A program made the position numbers and the translations under genes. A stretch of DNA of 64,000 nt from Dysgonamonadaceae bacterium (GTDB lineage: Bacteria > Bacteroidota > Bacteroidia > Bacteroidales > Azobacteroidaceae): assembly GCA_031253625.1 (NCBI GenBank), contig JAIRVZ010000044.1, forward strand, positions 38,819 to 102,818, written 5' to 3'. Below, in pieces: positions 9,747 through 19,181 of this stretch. The notes below the pieces were generated by a model that was not told the DNA's origin, did not search any database, and was given only the letters and a program-made list of their open reading frames with translations. Position 1 is the first letter of the stretch. Each line of letters begins with the position of its first letter.

Positions 9747-12491
9747 TTAAAATTTGATATTATACGTTATAAAAGGAATTGGCACTCCAAAAACAGAAAG
9801 CTTGTATCCTTTGACTCTATTGTATTCGGAAACATAATATATTGAGTAAGCATTTTGTCTTCCTGTCAAATTATATACTCCGAAAGAAACAGAACTGTGA
9901 GTCAGCAAAGTCAGTTTATGACTGGCCTCGATGTTAAATGATAAGTCCATGCGGAAATAATCGGGAATTCGAAACATATTCCTATCTGTATAGTACATTT
10001 GTACTTTTCTCAATGCCTCATTGTAGTAGCATCCGGCAGGTATGGTTATCGGACGGCCTGTGCTGTAATCGATATTTACCGAGCAACTGTATCGCTGAGT
10101 AAATTTGTAATTACCGGTCAACTTGAAATCGTTTGGTTTGTCGTAATCCGTAGGATACCAGTCTCCATTATTAATAAGGAGGTTCCCAAAATTATCGTTT
10201 TGACGAAGAAACGTTCGCGAATAAGTATAACTGGCCCAGCCATTTAATTTTCCGACTTCTTTTTTGAGTGATAATTCCACTCCGTAGGCATATCCTTCTG
10301 TACTAATTACATCTGTTTCAATATGTTGATTCATTAATATCCGGGCTCCGGCACGATAATCCAAGTAATTGTTCATCTTTTTGTAATAAACTTCCAAAGA
10401 GGCTAACCAAACTTTTTCGGGTGTATTATAATACAATCCGGTTGCAACCTGCCATCCTTTTTGAGGAGGGATGTTGGTGTCGCTCAGTTTCCATGTATCT
10501 GTAGGCGACATGATAACGGTGTTCGACAATTTGTGAATATATTGTCGCATGGTGTTGAATCCTGCTTTTACGGAAAGATTATCCGCTAATACATAACGGG
10601 CAGACAACCGGAACTCAGGCCCCATATATGTTTTGAATGCCTGACCGGCATCGGCACTTAACGTATCAATAATGGTAGGTATGGAAGGTAATACCTCCTG
10701 ATTGTATTCGTAATAAGTGCGCGGGCCTAAAGCATTAAAAATTGAGAACCGAATTCCACCGGTTACAGAAAGCTTATTGGTAATATCCCACTGGTCTTCC
10801 ATATAAAGTGCCGATTCCAATGCTTTTTCTTTTTGCAATACGTCGAGTCGCACCAACGAATTAGCACCTTCGGGAGAATAGGTTCCCGGATTAATATCAT
10901 AAAGTATTGTTTTGAATCCGAAATTCATTTTATGCTCGTTCATATCATAAGAGAAATCGGTTTTTGCAAACAGTTGGTTGATGTCGAAAGCGAGTCTGAA
11001 TGCTGCGTATTCATTCGTATCATCTGTGTGCCTATAATCATAATGGTCGTATCCGGCGGCAAAACTTCCTATTAATTTACTGTTAAACAGTCGTTTCCAT
11101 TTAGCGGAGGCATTTAGATTGTTGTAAGCATATTTTTGGTTTTTATTAAATTCAAAACGGTCGTGGCTATGATATCCATAAATGTTAAGAAAGTTTTTCT
11201 CATTGATTTGATGGCTGATTACGGTTCCTATATCATAAAATCCTGCTGTTCCATTGCTATAATCGCTTTTTTCGGGTAACTGTTTTAATATCCAATCGGA
11301 ATAAGTAGTTCTTCCGCTAAATAAAACAGATGTTCTGTCTTTGATGATGGGTATTTCGAGCGCAAGTCTGCTGGTAACAAGGCCTATTCCGGCAGAACCG
11401 GTGAATTTTTCTTTGCTTGCCTCTTTTCCGGTAATATCCAATACAGAAGAAATCCGGCCTCCATATTGTGCAGGAATACTGCTTTTGTATAATTCCGCCT
11501 CTTTTACCATATCGGAACTAAATGCTGTGAAAAGTCCGAAAAGGTGATTTGGATTGTAAATAGTACCATCATTCAATAGGATGAGGTTTTGATCGGTTGC
11601 TCCACCGCGCACATTGTAACCACTGGACGCTTCGCCTACTGTTTTCACTCCCGGCAATGATTGAACTACCCTCAATATGTCCACTTCTCCGAACGCTGCA
11701 GGAACATTTTTAATTTTAGATATCTGAAGTTTTTCTGTTCCCAGTCGCACATTTCTTATATTATCTGTTCGTTGAGCAATAATTGTAACTTCATCCAACT
11801 GATAAATGTCTTCTATCATTTCGATGTTTAGCGTTCCGTGGTCGTAAAGCATCAATTGTCGACGAGATTCCTTAATATTAAACCCGCTTATATTCAATTG
11901 AATACGTCCTGTCGGTAAGTTGATGGAGTAATTTCCTCTATTGTCGGTAGTAGCAATAGTGAAAGGTTCCTTCAAAACAAGGTTAACGCCAGTCAAAGGC
12001 TCTCGTGTTTTGGAATCGATGACTTTTCCTTTCAAGTTTACTTTTTCGGGAATATCTTTCAGATACGGATCTCCTATGGCATAAATTAAATTTTCGGAAT
12101 TGGCAAAATTTGTTTTTTCTATTTTTTCTGTTTGTATTCTACTTTCACTGTTTATATCCTGCTGTGAATTGTATGTTAGTGAGGAAGAAAGAACGGTTTC
12201 CAACTCTTGTCCTTTCAAAATGAACAGGTCATTATTGTAAACAGAAACACTATAAGGAGAACCTGCAAGTACATTTTTCAGTAATTGTAGAGGTGAAATA
12301 TTATTTTCCTGAATAAAAACGGTAAAAGAACTGTCGATGTCTGCATAAATATGATATGAAGTGTTCGTTTCCAAAAACGACAATAACGTTTCTATATTAA
12401 TACTGTCTTGGGGTATAGAAACAGTTTGTTGAGCTTTTATTCCTGAGAACAAGCCGCATAGCAGGATGAATAGTAGTGTCGATTGTTTCAT
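9747..12491 (-). CDS. TonB-dependent receptor with STN and carboxypeptidase-like domains
   Basis: This is a 914-residue outer-membrane receptor. Order of parts: signal peptide (MKQSTLLFILLCGLFSGIKAQ), STN-like secretin/TonB short domain (about residues 25-95, with IETLLSFLETNTSYHIY), a CarboxypepD_reg-like domain (about 150-235, KGKVIDSKTREPLTGVNLVL), plug domain (about 245-365, with GYNVRGGATDQNLILLNDG) and a barrel to the end, finishing in the aromatic NIKF. No SusD homologue is adjacent, so this is not a typical glycan-uptake pair. The start overlaps the stop of the upstream gene by 4 bases (ATGA), indicating translational coupling. The STN domain could connect to an anti-sigma factor, but no FecR gene is next to it. 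Confidence 0.9.
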   Translation of the reverse strand: MKQSTLLFILLCGLFSGIKAQQTVSIPQDSINIETLLSFLETNTSYHIYADIDSSFTVFIQENNISPLQLLKNVLAGSPYSVSVYNNDLFILKGQELETVLSSSLTYNSQQDINSESRIQTEKIEKTNFANSENLIYAIGDPYLKDIPEKVNLKGKVIDSKTREPLTGVNLVLKEPFTIATTDNRGNYSINLPTGRIQLNISGFNIKESRRQLMLYDHGTLNIEMIEDIYQLDEVTIIAQRTDNIRNVRLGTEKLQISKIKNVPAAFGEVDILRVVQSLPGVKTVGEASSGYNVRGGATDQNLILLNDGTIYNPNHLFGLFTAFSSDMVKEAELYKSSIPAQYGGRISSVLDITGKEASKEKFTGSAGIGLVTSRLALEIPIIKDRTSVLFSGRTTYSDWILKQLPEKSDYSNGTAGFYDIGTVISHQINEKNFLNIYGYHSHDRFEFNKNQKYAYNNLNASAKWKRLFNSKLIGSFAAGYDHYDYRHTDDTNEYAAFRLAFDINQLFAKTDFSYDMNEHKMNFGFKTILYDINPGTYSPEGANSLVRLDVLQKEKALESALYMEDQWDITNKLSVTGGIRFSIFNALGPRTYYEYNQEVLPSIPTIIDTLSADAGQAFKTYMGPEFRLSARYVLADNLSVKAGFNTMRQYIHKLSNTVIMSPTDTWKLSDTNIPPQKGWQVATGLYYNTPEKVWLASLEVYYKKMNNYLDYRAGARILMNQHIETDVISTEGYAYGVELSLKKEVGKLNGWASYTYSRTFLRQNDNFGNLLINNGDWYPTDYDKPNDFKLTGNYKFTQRYSCSVNIDYSTGRPITIPAGCYYNEALRKVQMYYTDRNMFRIPDYFRMDLSFNIEASHKLTLLTHSSVSFGVYNLTGRQNAYSIYYVSEYNRVKGYKLSVFGVPIPFITYNIKF

Positions 12492-13189
12492 TGGCCGGTT
12501 GAGTTTAGTAATTCCTCACAATAGCCGGCTAAAGAAACGAAACTATTATCTGCCAGACGTTTAAAGTTCAATTGATGATCTTTAGCAAATTTGTTGATTT
12601 GCTTTTTATACCGAGGAAATAATTTGGAAAATGAACTTTGGTTTTTTATCGGATAATACCGGTTATCGTATCGTAGATAATATCGTGTTTCGGGTTCGAA
12701 ATAAGAAACAGCACCATTTTGTTGCAATTTTTGCCACAAAGAGTAGCTTACTTTACAAAACAATTGCATCTTTTCTCCCTCCGCTAAATGTATATAGTAT
12801 CCTGTTTTCAATTTGTTTTCTTTGGGTGGAGCCAACCATACAAAAGTTTTTCCATACATATACACACTTTCCACATCAGAGGAACATATCTCAACTGCAT
12901 ATTGTGTTCCTTTGGGCATTACGACCAACTGTTCCCGAAACAAATCCAAACGCGCTTTTTGATTGGGATAGTGATTCTTCTTGTAAACGATAGATGTTTC
13001 GGTGAAATCGGAGTTTATATAATAGGGCAAATTCGCGTATTGCACCATATTGTAATTTTTCTCCATTTTTCCATTGTATATTTCGGCATATTCTCCGACC
13101 TGTTGCAGATAATTTGCGACAGGATTATCCTGCGCATTTATGTGAGTATAACAAATAATCGTTATACATATAATTATACATTGTTTCAT
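12488..13189 (-). CDS. exported protein of unknown function, first gene of the TonB operon
   Basis: This 233-residue protein has a signal peptide (MKQCIIICITIICYTHINAQ). I recognise no domain. It contains many Tyr and Lys residues and a segment VYMYGKTFVWLAPPKENK. It leads the minus-strand operon and overlaps the receptor start by 4 bases, so its product is probably made in step with the receptor and works with it in the periplasm or at the surface. Confidence 0.55.
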   Translation of the reverse strand: MKQCIIICITIICYTHINAQDNPVANYLQQVGEYAEIYNGKMEKNYNMVQYANLPYYINSDFTETSIVYKKNHYPNQKARLDLFREQLVVMPKGTQYAVEICSSDVESVYMYGKTFVWLAPPKENKLKTGYYIHLAEGEKMQLFCKVSYSLWQKLQQNGAVSYFEPETRYYLRYDNRYYPIKNQSSFSKLFPRYKKQINKFAKDHQLNFKRLADNSFVSLAGYCEELLNSTGQ

Positions 13190-13209
13190 TCAAGTGTTTA
13201 TTTGAGTTG

Positions 13210-13240
13210 CAAACTTAGCTAAAAAAAAGCATCAATCCAA
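13210..13240 (-). promoter_or_regulatory. promoter of the TonB receptor operon
   Basis: On the minus strand: TTG (13238-13240), 20 bases, then TAAGTTTG (13210-13217). This fits the TTG/TAnnTTTG pattern and lies about 20 bases before the first gene of the operon. Confidence 0.6.
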
Positions 13241-13282
13241 CAGAGAGTTTTGAGTTTCGGAGAAAAACCGTATTTTTACATA

Positions 13283-14218
13283 ATGAAACATCAGCCTCTT
13301 CGGACTTTCGGTGATTTTCTGCAAAAAACTTTTCCTTTCAAAGTACAGAAAATTTCAATCAATGCAGGATTTACTTGTCCCAATCGCGATGGAACGAAAG
13401 GATGGGGAGGATGTACTTATTGCAATAACCAGACATTCAGTCCACAGTATTGTGCAACAGAAAAATCGGTAACGGAACAATTGGAAGAAGGCATCTGTTT
13501 CTTTTCTCGAAAATATCCTCAAATGAAATATTTGGCTTATTTTCAATCCTATACAAATACATACGGTTCGCTCGAAAGTTTGTTGAATAGATACAATGAG
13601 GCACTTAGTTATCCCGATGTTGTCGGATTAATTATCGGAACCCGTCCCGATTGTATGCCAAATGAGTTGTTGGACGCTTTATCCGAAATAGCTAAAAAAT
13701 TCTTTGTTTTAATCGAATATGGAGTCGAATCTACTTGCAATAAAACATTGGAATATATCAATCGAGGGCACACTTATGAAGAAACAGTCGACGCAATCGA
13801 TCGAACATCAAAAAAAGGATTGATGTGTGGCGCACATTTAATTTTAGGGCTTCCGGGAGAAAATCGAGAAATGATTTTATCTCATGCACGAAAAATTTCA
13901 GAGTTGCCTTTAACAACCGTAAAATTGCATCAATTGCAATTAATTCGTCACACCCAAATGGCGAAACAATTTGAAGAAAATCCGGAAAAATTTCACCTTT
14001 TTTCTGCTGACGAATATATCGATCTTTGTATTGATTTTATCGAATTGTTTAATCCTGAATTCGTTTTGGAGCGTTTCGTTTCCCAATCTCCTAAAGAGCT
14101 ACTGATTGCACCTGATTGGGGTCTGAAAAATTTCGAATTTACAGCTAAGGTAGATAAGCGAATTGCGGAAAGAGAGACTTGGCAAGGCCGGTTGTTTAAA
14201 ACGTCATTGCGAGCGTAG
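13283..14218 (+). CDS. TIGR01212-type radical SAM protein (YhcC-like)
   Basis: I start at the ATG at 13283, since the longer frame begins with a TTG and extra residues not expected in the family. The 311-residue product carries the unusual radical SAM cluster of this family: FTCPNRDGTKGWGGCTYCNN (Cys about residues 31, 43 and 46). It also has QSYTNTYGSLE and a GIYGVESTCNKTLE-like segment (seen: EYGVESTCNKTLEYINRGH). The family is widespread and of uncertain substrate. The stop codon and the last residues (SLRA) are encoded by a palindromic repeat that begins at 14202, so the C-terminus has been altered by that repeat. Confidence 0.85.
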   Translation: MKHQPLRTFGDFLQKTFPFKVQKISINAGFTCPNRDGTKGWGGCTYCNNQTFSPQYCATEKSVTEQLEEGICFFSRKYPQMKYLAYFQSYTNTYGSLESLLNRYNEALSYPDVVGLIIGTRPDCMPNELLDALSEIAKKFFVLIEYGVESTCNKTLEYINRGHTYEETVDAIDRTSKKGLMCGAHLILGLPGENREMILSHARKISELPLTTVKLHQLQLIRHTQMAKQFEENPEKFHLFSADEYIDLCIDFIELFNPEFVLERFVSQSPKELLIAPDWGLKNFEFTAKVDKRIAERETWQGRLFKTSLRA

Positions 14219-14278
14219 TGAAGCAATCCAATGAATTTTACTTGATATTTAGATTGCTTCGCTACGCTCGCAATGACG
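14202..14278. repeat. palindromic repeat, CATTGCGAG family; likely bidirectional terminator
   Basis: The arms at 14202-14228 and 14252-14278 (27 bases each) are reverse complements with one mismatch, around a 23-base AT-rich loop. The left arm starts CGTCATTGCGAGCG and ends GAAGCAATC. The arm overlaps the end of the radical SAM gene and the element lies between two convergent genes. The same core (CGTCATTGCGAG and GAAGCAA) forms the inner part of the inverted repeats around the GIY-YIG gene at 41389-41833. Confidence 0.88.
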
Positions 14279-14297
14279 AGCTATATAATCCTGAATA

Positions 14298-14741
14298 TTA
14301 CTCAGAAACAACTTCGAAAGGAATTTCAACCGAAATTTCTTTATGAAGTTTCAATAGCGCTTTGTAATTTCCTACTTCTTTAACAGCATCTTTGATAACG
14401 ATAGCTTTTCTTTCTACATCAAAATCTTTCTTTGCTAAAGCGTCAGCGATTTGAATGTTAGTAACAGAACCAAAGATAGTTCCTGTTGAACTTGTTTTTG
14501 CTCCGATAGTAAGAGAAACTCCTTCTAACTTAGCAGCTAATGCTTGAGCGTCAGCTTTGATTTTTTCCAATTTGTGTGCACGTTGGCGAAGATTTTCAGC
14601 CAATACTTTTTGTGCAGATTCGGATGCAATCACTGCCTTTTTTTGCGGAATCAAATAATTTCTTCCATAACCGTCTTTTACAGTTACGATATCGTCCTTA
14701 TAACCAAGGTTAGTAACGTCTTCTTTTAATATAACTTGCAT
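14298..14741 (-). CDS. rplI: 50S ribosomal protein L9
   Basis: The 147-residue product begins [20 protein letters not shown] and continues with [16 protein letters not shown], the diagnostic N-terminal domain of L9, then the long connecting helix and the C-terminal RNA-binding domain. Length is normal. It is the last gene of the rpsF-rpsR-rplI operon, starting 18 bases after rpsR. Confidence 0.97.
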   Translation of the reverse strand: MQVILKEDVTNLGYKDDIVTVKDGYGRNYLIPQKKAVIASESAQKVLAENLRQRAHKLEKIKADAQALAAKLEGVSLTIGAKTSSTGTIFGSVTNIQIADALAKKDFDVERKAIVIKDAVKEVGNYKALLKLHKEISVEIPFEVVSE

Positions 14742-14749
14742 GTTGTTTT

Positions 14750-14754
14750 CCTCC
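14750..14754 (-). promoter_or_regulatory. strong Shine-Dalgarno before rplI
   Basis: On the minus strand the sequence AAAGGAGGAAAACAAC precedes the rplI ATG, giving a full GGAGG eight bases upstream of the start. Such strong sites are uncommon before Bacteroidota genes, which mostly use AT-rich leaders. It supports the start chosen. Confidence 0.6.
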
Positions 14755-14759
14755 TTTTT

Positions 14760-15032
14760 TTATTTCATCAAATCGGTTACATAAGGAAGTAAAGCCAAGT
14801 GACGGGCTCTCTTCACAGCGGTAGCTATACGGTGTTGGAACTTCAAAGAAGTACCGGTAATGCGACGAGGAAGAATTTTTCCTTGTTCGTTCAAGAATTT
14901 TTTAAGGAATTCAGGATCTTTGTAATCGATAAATTTGATACCGTTCTTTTTGAAACGGCAATATTTTTTCTTCTTAACATCGACTGTAGGAGGAGCTAAG
15001 TAGCGAATTTCTGTATTGTTATTTGTTGCCAT
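14760..15032 (-). CDS. rpsR: 30S ribosomal protein S18
   Basis: The 90-residue product contains [20 protein letters not shown] and ends with [20 protein letters not shown] and LALLPYVTD, the classic S18 C-terminal signature. S18 pairs with S6 on the small-subunit platform. It lies between rpsF (6 bases upstream) and rplI in the conserved order. Confidence 0.97.
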   Translation of the reverse strand: MATNNNTEIRYLAPPTVDVKKKKYCRFKKNGIKFIDYKDPEFLKKFLNEQGKILPRRITGTSLKFQHRIATAVKRARHLALLPYVTDLMK

Positions 15033-15038
15033 GACTGC

Positions 15039-15383
15039 TTATTTTTTTACGGATTCTTTAACTCTGTTTCTTCTCTTAGCAGCATATTCTGCAAAATCTT
15101 TGTCTTGACGGAAAGTCAAAAAGCGGATTACTCTTTCGTCGCGACGGAAATTGATTTCCAATTTGTTGATGACATCAGGATTTGCTTTGAATTCCAACAG
15201 TTGATAGAATCCTGTTGATTTCTTCTGGATAGGATAGGCCAACTTTCGAAGGCCCCAGTTCTCTTCATTCACAATCTCAGCACCTTCTGCAACAAGAAGA
15301 GCTTTGAATTTTTCGACCGCTTCCTTCATCTGTACATCAGACAAAACGGGAGTCAAAATGAAAACGGTTTCGTAATTGTTCAT
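15039..15383 (-). CDS. rpsF: 30S ribosomal protein S6
   Basis: I start at the ATG at 15383 ([16 protein letters not shown]), the standard S6 N-terminus. The longer frame to 15431 would run through the leader and into the -7 promoter box. The roughly 114-residue protein has the conserved [20 protein letters not shown] segment and [12 protein letters not shown]. It is the first gene of the rpsF-rpsR-rplI operon. Confidence 0.96.
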   Translation of the reverse strand: MNNYETVFILTPVLSDVQMKEAVEKFKALLVAEGAEIVNEENWGLRKLAYPIQKKSTGFYQLLEFKANPDVINKLEINFRRDERVIRFLTFRQDKDFAEYAAKRRNRVKESVKK

Positions 15384-15428
15384 AAAACTTTTTAATTGAT
15401 AATTTTTACAATATTTAAAATTGAGGTG

Positions 15429-15458
15429 CAAAGGTAGTAATTAATTATTAATTATCAA
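15429..15458 (-). promoter_or_regulatory. promoter of the rpsF-rpsR-rplI operon
   Basis: On the minus strand: TTG (15456-15458), 19 bases, then TACCTTTG (15429-15436), about 45 bases before the rpsF start. This is a close match to the Bacteroidota consensus. Confidence 0.7.
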
Positions 15459-15496
15459 TTATTAATACTGATTTTTTTAGGCACTGCACTTCTTAC

Positions 15497-16699
15497 TTAC
15501 TTTTTGTCGGATTTAATCTTTTCCGCCATTGCTTGCGCCAATGCTACTGCTGCATCACGCGATTGTTGATTCATTGCTTGTTTCATTTCTGCGGGAACTC
15601 CAACAACTTCCCATCCGGAAGTTTCTGCGAAGGCAGCGATGTTTTTCACTGCGGCTCCTGCCCAAGTGAATGAGCCGAAGTAGCCGAAATAACGGTTTTT
15701 GATTCCGCGAGCGGCCAATTTTGACAACAAAGCTTCCATTTCGGGATACAGTTGGTTGTTGTATGTGGGGCAACCTACGATTAAACCGTTGTATTTGAAA
15801 ACATCACGAATAATGTTGGAATGAGGAGAAACCGATACATTATGTATCACAATATCTCTGATTCCTTGAGCTGCTAATTCCGATGCAATCGTTTCGGCCA
15901 TTTGTTCCGTGTGTCCGTACATACTTCCGTAGGCAATCACAACACCGGGTTCGGTTTCGTATTTGCTCAATTTATCATATAAAGCTACGACTTTCGAAAT
16001 ATTTTCTTTTTCTGTCCACATCGGGCCGTGAGTGGCGCAAATGGTTGCGATTTCGATTCCGGAAAGTTTGGCAATCGCCTTTTGCACCGGAGAACCGTAT
16101 TTCCCAACAATGTTGGAATAATAGCGAATCATTTCATCCCAATATCTTTCAGGACGGAGTTGTGTATCAGTGATTCCACCGTCTAAAGCACCAAAAGTAC
16201 CGAAAGCATCCCCCGAGAAAAGCGTTTTTTCTGTGATGTCGTAAGTTACCATCGTTTCAGGCCAGTGTACCATCGGAATTAGATGAAATTGAAGCGTATG
16301 TTTTCCTGTTTTCAATTCTTCTCCGTCGGTGATGATTTTCAGATTATCCGTGATGCCGTAATAGCCTGCAAGCATTTCGGCCGTGCGGGCATTCCCTATA
16401 ATTTCGATGTTCGGATATTTGGTTTTCAGCAAAGCCAAGGAGCCTGAATGATCGGGTTCCATGTGGTTAACAACCAAATAATCTAATGCTTTTCCGTTCA
16501 AAGCAGATTCCAATTTTGAGAAGAAAACATCCGAATAACCAATTTCTACGGTATCAAACAAGACTGTTTTTTCATCTATAAGAAGATAAGAGTTGTATGA
16601 CACACCTTGCGGCAATGGCCAAAGATTTTCGAATAAATGTTTCGTTCTGTCATTTACTCCCACATAGAATAAATCTTTCTTTATCTCAATTGCTTTCAT
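15497..16699 (-). CDS. FprA family A-type flavoprotein (flavodiiron protein)
   Basis: This 400-residue protein joins an N-terminal metallo-beta-lactamase-like diiron domain and a C-terminal flavodoxin domain. The diiron ligands are visible: NHMEPDHSGS (about residues 78-87), SGDAFGTFG (about 161-169) and ATHGPMW (about 223-229). The FMN-binding flavodoxin part starts near VVIAYGSMYGHTEQMAET (about 253-270). Flavodiiron proteins reduce O2 to water or NO to N2O in the cytoplasm, protecting anaerobes, which fits a Bacteroidales host. It lies 10 bases from lgt on the same strand. Confidence 0.93.
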   Translation of the reverse strand: MKAIEIKKDLFYVGVNDRTKHLFENLWPLPQGVSYNSYLLIDEKTVLFDTVEIGYSDVFFSKLESALNGKALDYLVVNHMEPDHSGSLALLKTKYPNIEIIGNARTAEMLAGYYGITDNLKIITDGEELKTGKHTLQFHLIPMVHWPETMVTYDITEKTLFSGDAFGTFGALDGGITDTQLRPERYWDEMIRYYSNIVGKYGSPVQKAIAKLSGIEIATICATHGPMWTEKENISKVVALYDKLSKYETEPGVVIAYGSMYGHTEQMAETIASELAAQGIRDIVIHNVSVSPHSNIIRDVFKYNGLIVGCPTYNNQLYPEMEALLSKLAARGIKNRYFGYFGSFTWAGAAVKNIAAFAETSGWEVVGVPAEMKQAMNQQSRDAAVALAQAMAEKIKSDKK

Positions 16700-16708
16700 T
16701 TCAAAAAA

Positions 16709-17569
16709 TTATTTTTTACTTTTTGAGGGGGATTCAGGGGTCGGTGGTGTAGTTAACCCTTTATAAGTAAACCAAATCCCTGCCAAAATAAACGGAATAC
16801 TTAAAAGCTGCCCCATATTGAGTATCATGCTTGCCTCAAAAGATTCTTGCGGATTTTTCAGAAACTCGATAAAGAAACGTGTTGTGAAAATACCGATGAA
16901 GAATACTCCGAAAATTAAACCTTGTCGCTTGTACGCGTCTTTTTTCCAATAGAGCCACATACAAATCAAACCGGTTATGATGTAACATATCGCCTCGTAA
17001 ATTTGAGTCGGATGACAAGGTTGTCCGCTAATTGGCGGTAAATGCCATTCTGCGGATCTATAAAAATTAAAGCCCCATGGAAGAGTAGTCGGGCGACCGT
17101 AAATTTCCGAATTCATCAGATTGGCTAAGCGAATCAAAGCTGCAACAAATCCTACCGGGACGACTAAACGATCTAAAGTCCACAGCATACTTTTGTGGGT
17201 AACTTTCTTTGAATAAATGTATACCGCAATCACAATTCCCAAAGTTCCGCCATGACTGGCCAATCCTCCTTGCCAAATTTTGAGTATCGCAACCGGATTG
17301 CGGAAATAATAGAAAATATCGCCATCAGCTCCATAAAAAAAACAATGCCCTAACCTTGCACCTACGACCGTGGCGATAAAAACATAGATAAACAATTTGT
17401 CCATCCACACAGGATTCAATTTTTCATGTTTCCATATTTTGGAAACAATCCATAAACCAAGTATAAAACCGAGCGCAAATGCCAATCCATACCATCGCAC
17501 GTCCCAACCGATTCCGGGTATGGTAAATGCTACCGGATCAGCTTTCCAATCGATAAAAGATAGTATCAT
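16709..17569 (-). CDS. lgt: prolipoprotein diacylglyceryl transferase
   Basis: This 286-residue inner-membrane enzyme transfers diacylglyceryl from phosphatidylglycerol to the lipobox Cys of prolipoproteins. Visible family features are [17 protein letters not shown] at the N-terminus, [13 protein letters not shown] (about residues 68-80, the conserved HGG/GARLGH region), [13 protein letters not shown] (about 101-113) and [20 protein letters not shown] (about 147-166), which is the Lgt signature RxGNFxNxEx[YF]G with variations. There are about seven membrane segments. It precedes the flavodiiron gene and follows ddh by 2 bases, suggesting one transcript. Confidence 0.95.
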   Translation of the reverse strand: MILSFIDWKADPVAFTIPGIGWDVRWYGLAFALGFILGLWIVSKIWKHEKLNPVWMDKLFIYVFIATVVGARLGHCFFYGADGDIFYYFRNPVAILKIWQGGLASHGGTLGIVIAVYIYSKKVTHKSMLWTLDRLVVPVGFVAALIRLANLMNSEIYGRPTTLPWGFNFYRSAEWHLPPISGQPCHPTQIYEAICYIITGLICMWLYWKKDAYKRQGLIFGVFFIGIFTTRFFIEFLKNPQESFEASMILNMGQLLSIPFILAGIWFTYKGLTTPPTPESPSKSKK

Positions 17570-17571
17570 GA

Positions 17572-18468
17572 TTAAACCAATTTTTTAATTAATTCTTCTT
17601 TATCTCCATAAATCATATCAATCACAGGTATTTCAATCATGGTGTAAGCACCCGGTTGCTGTTTGAAACTTGCACGAGCCACAGTTACCAAAACCTGTGC
17701 GGTCAGTGCAGGATTATTGATACGCATATTGAAGTCGAGCAATTGATTTTGAGTTTTACCGGAAACTCCTTTGCGAACGAGATTTACGCCATGTCCCATA
17801 TCAATCAGGTTGTCAACACAATCCACTTGTTTAACGTGCGTTTCATCGTGAGCAAAATAATCGTCGGCTCTGATTGCCGCAGCCACTTTGTTGAAATCGT
17901 ATCCGTCTTTTACTTCGATATAAACCATGCGACGGTGAATGCCTGTTCCAGTGGGTATGGTCATTGATAAGGCAGCTTTTACGCCTTCAATGGCTTTTAC
18001 GGCAACGGTATGTCCCATGCTCATTCCGGGTCCGAAGTTGGTGTAAGTGATTCCTTTCGGCACGACGGCTTCCATCAAGGCACGCACAATCGAGTCACTA
18101 CCCGGGTCCCAACCGGCGGCAATTACCGAAACAGCTTTATTGGCTTTAGCTACTTTATCTAATTCACGACGAAGGTCAACGATTCCACCATGAATATCAA
18201 AACTGTCGACAGTATTTATTCCTAATGCTAAAATTTCTTTGGCGTATTTTTCTACGCTGCGGGTTGGTGTGCATAAAATAGCAACATCCACATCTTTCAG
18301 TTTTTTAATGTCATCTACTACTTCTAAATATGCTATTTCTGCCGGTTTATCGGTTGCATTTCTACGCACTACCCCTGCTACTTCAAAATCCGGTGCAGTT
18401 TCCAACGCATCTAAAACATATTTACCGATATTGCCATAACCCACGATGGCTGCTCTCAACTTTTTCAT
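17572..18468 (-). CDS. ddh: meso-diaminopimelate D-dehydrogenase
   Basis: The 298-residue protein starts with the NADP-binding Rossmann motif [19 protein letters not shown] and contains [19 protein letters not shown] and [14 protein letters not shown], which are characteristic of Ddh. The enzyme reductively aminates L-2-amino-6-oxopimelate directly to meso-DAP, giving a short route to lysine and the peptidoglycan cross-linker. Length is slightly below the well-studied Corynebacterium enzyme but normal for Bacteroidota. Confidence 0.93.
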   Translation of the reverse strand: MKKLRAAIVGYGNIGKYVLDALETAPDFEVAGVVRRNATDKPAEIAYLEVVDDIKKLKDVDVAILCTPTRSVEKYAKEILALGINTVDSFDIHGGIVDLRRELDKVAKANKAVSVIAAGWDPGSDSIVRALMEAVVPKGITYTNFGPGMSMGHTVAVKAIEGVKAALSMTIPTGTGIHRRMVYIEVKDGYDFNKVAAAIRADDYFAHDETHVKQVDCVDNLIDMGHGVNLVRKGVSGKTQNQLLDFNMRINNPALTAQVLVTVARASFKQQPGAYTMIEIPVIDMIYGDKEELIKKLV

Positions 18469-18555
18469 ATATTTATTACCTATAAAACTCTAAGTTCGCA
18501 AAAGTAATCATTTGAATTTATTTTTTTTGAATTAATTTGTAATTTTATTCTTTTA

Positions 18556-18603
18556 CCCGACGTTTCACATCGGGCTACCAAAATTAAATCCGTTCCGGAT
18601 TTT
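18556..18603. repeat. partial copy of the CCCGACG/CCGGATTT repeat
   Basis: This 48-base stretch has the hairpin CCCGACG-TTTCA-CATCGGG followed by GCTACC and ATCCGTTCCGGATTT. It shares these parts with the longer repeats at 50427-50521 and 53981-54080 but lacks their GGCTTCGCCAC half. It lies in the divergent gap between ddh and the next gene. Confidence 0.8.
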
Positions 18604-18669
18604 CCACTTGACTCTCAATAATTCTCCAAACTTATCGTATCTTTGCCGCACATCAAGTGCATAAAGAAT

Positions 18670-19131
18670 ATGGAATACCTTTTAACTTGGGGATATTTAG
18701 GGTTGTTTTTAGGCTCATTTTTAGCTGCAACAATTCTTCCGTTCAGTTCTGAAATATTGGTTACCGGAATGCTGTTGGCCAAAGCCTCTCCTATTTATGT
18801 ACTCATTGTTGCGACCTTAGGAAATTGGTTGGGAAGTCTTTCTACATACGGCATCGGTTGGCTTGGGAAATGGGAATGGATAGAAAAATGGTTCAAAACT
18901 TCTCGCGAAAAAATAGAGAAACAACAAAAGAAAATTACCAAATACGGAAGTTTTCTCGCGTTTTTCGTTTGGCTTCCTATTATTGGTGATGTATTTGCGC
19001 TTGCATTAGGTTTTTATAAAGTAAATTTTATCAAATGTAGTACTTTTATGCTTATCGGTAAATTCTTGCGCTTTCTTATTTACATCATGTTATTTAATTA
19101 TGTGGGTAGTTGGTTTGGTTTTGAAATTTAG
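18670..19131 (+). CDS. DedA/YqaA family membrane protein
   Basis: I start at the ATG at 18670 (MEYLLTWGYLGLFLGSFLAA); the upstream extension has no ATG and overlaps a TATCTTTG promoter-like box. The roughly 153-residue protein has four or five membrane segments, the YqaA-type N-terminus ATILPFSSEILVTGMLL, then GNWLGSLSTYGIG and a re-entrant WLPIIGDVFALALG segment. DedA/VTT-domain proteins move lipids or support membrane homeostasis. The substrate cannot be inferred. Confidence 0.8.
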   Translation: MEYLLTWGYLGLFLGSFLAATILPFSSEILVTGMLLAKASPIYVLIVATLGNWLGSLSTYGIGWLGKWEWIEKWFKTSREKIEKQQKKITKYGSFLAFFVWLPIIGDVFALALGFYKVNFIKCSTFMLIGKFLRFLIYIMLFNYVGSWFGFEI

Positions 19132-19181
19132 TTTCCATCTTTTGAAAGATAATTTCGTAATTGCATGATATAAAGAAAAAT

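Noticed and set aside
9747..12491. SusC-type glycan uptake receptor
   Set aside because: No SusD homologue is adjacent; the partner is a DUF4249 lipoprotein, so a general TonB-dependent receptor is the safer call.
18638..18645. TATCTTTG box as a promoter for the DedA-type gene
   Set aside because: The -7 box is good, but the nearest TTG (18608) is 27 bases upstream, too far for the usual spacing, so I did not list it as a promoter.
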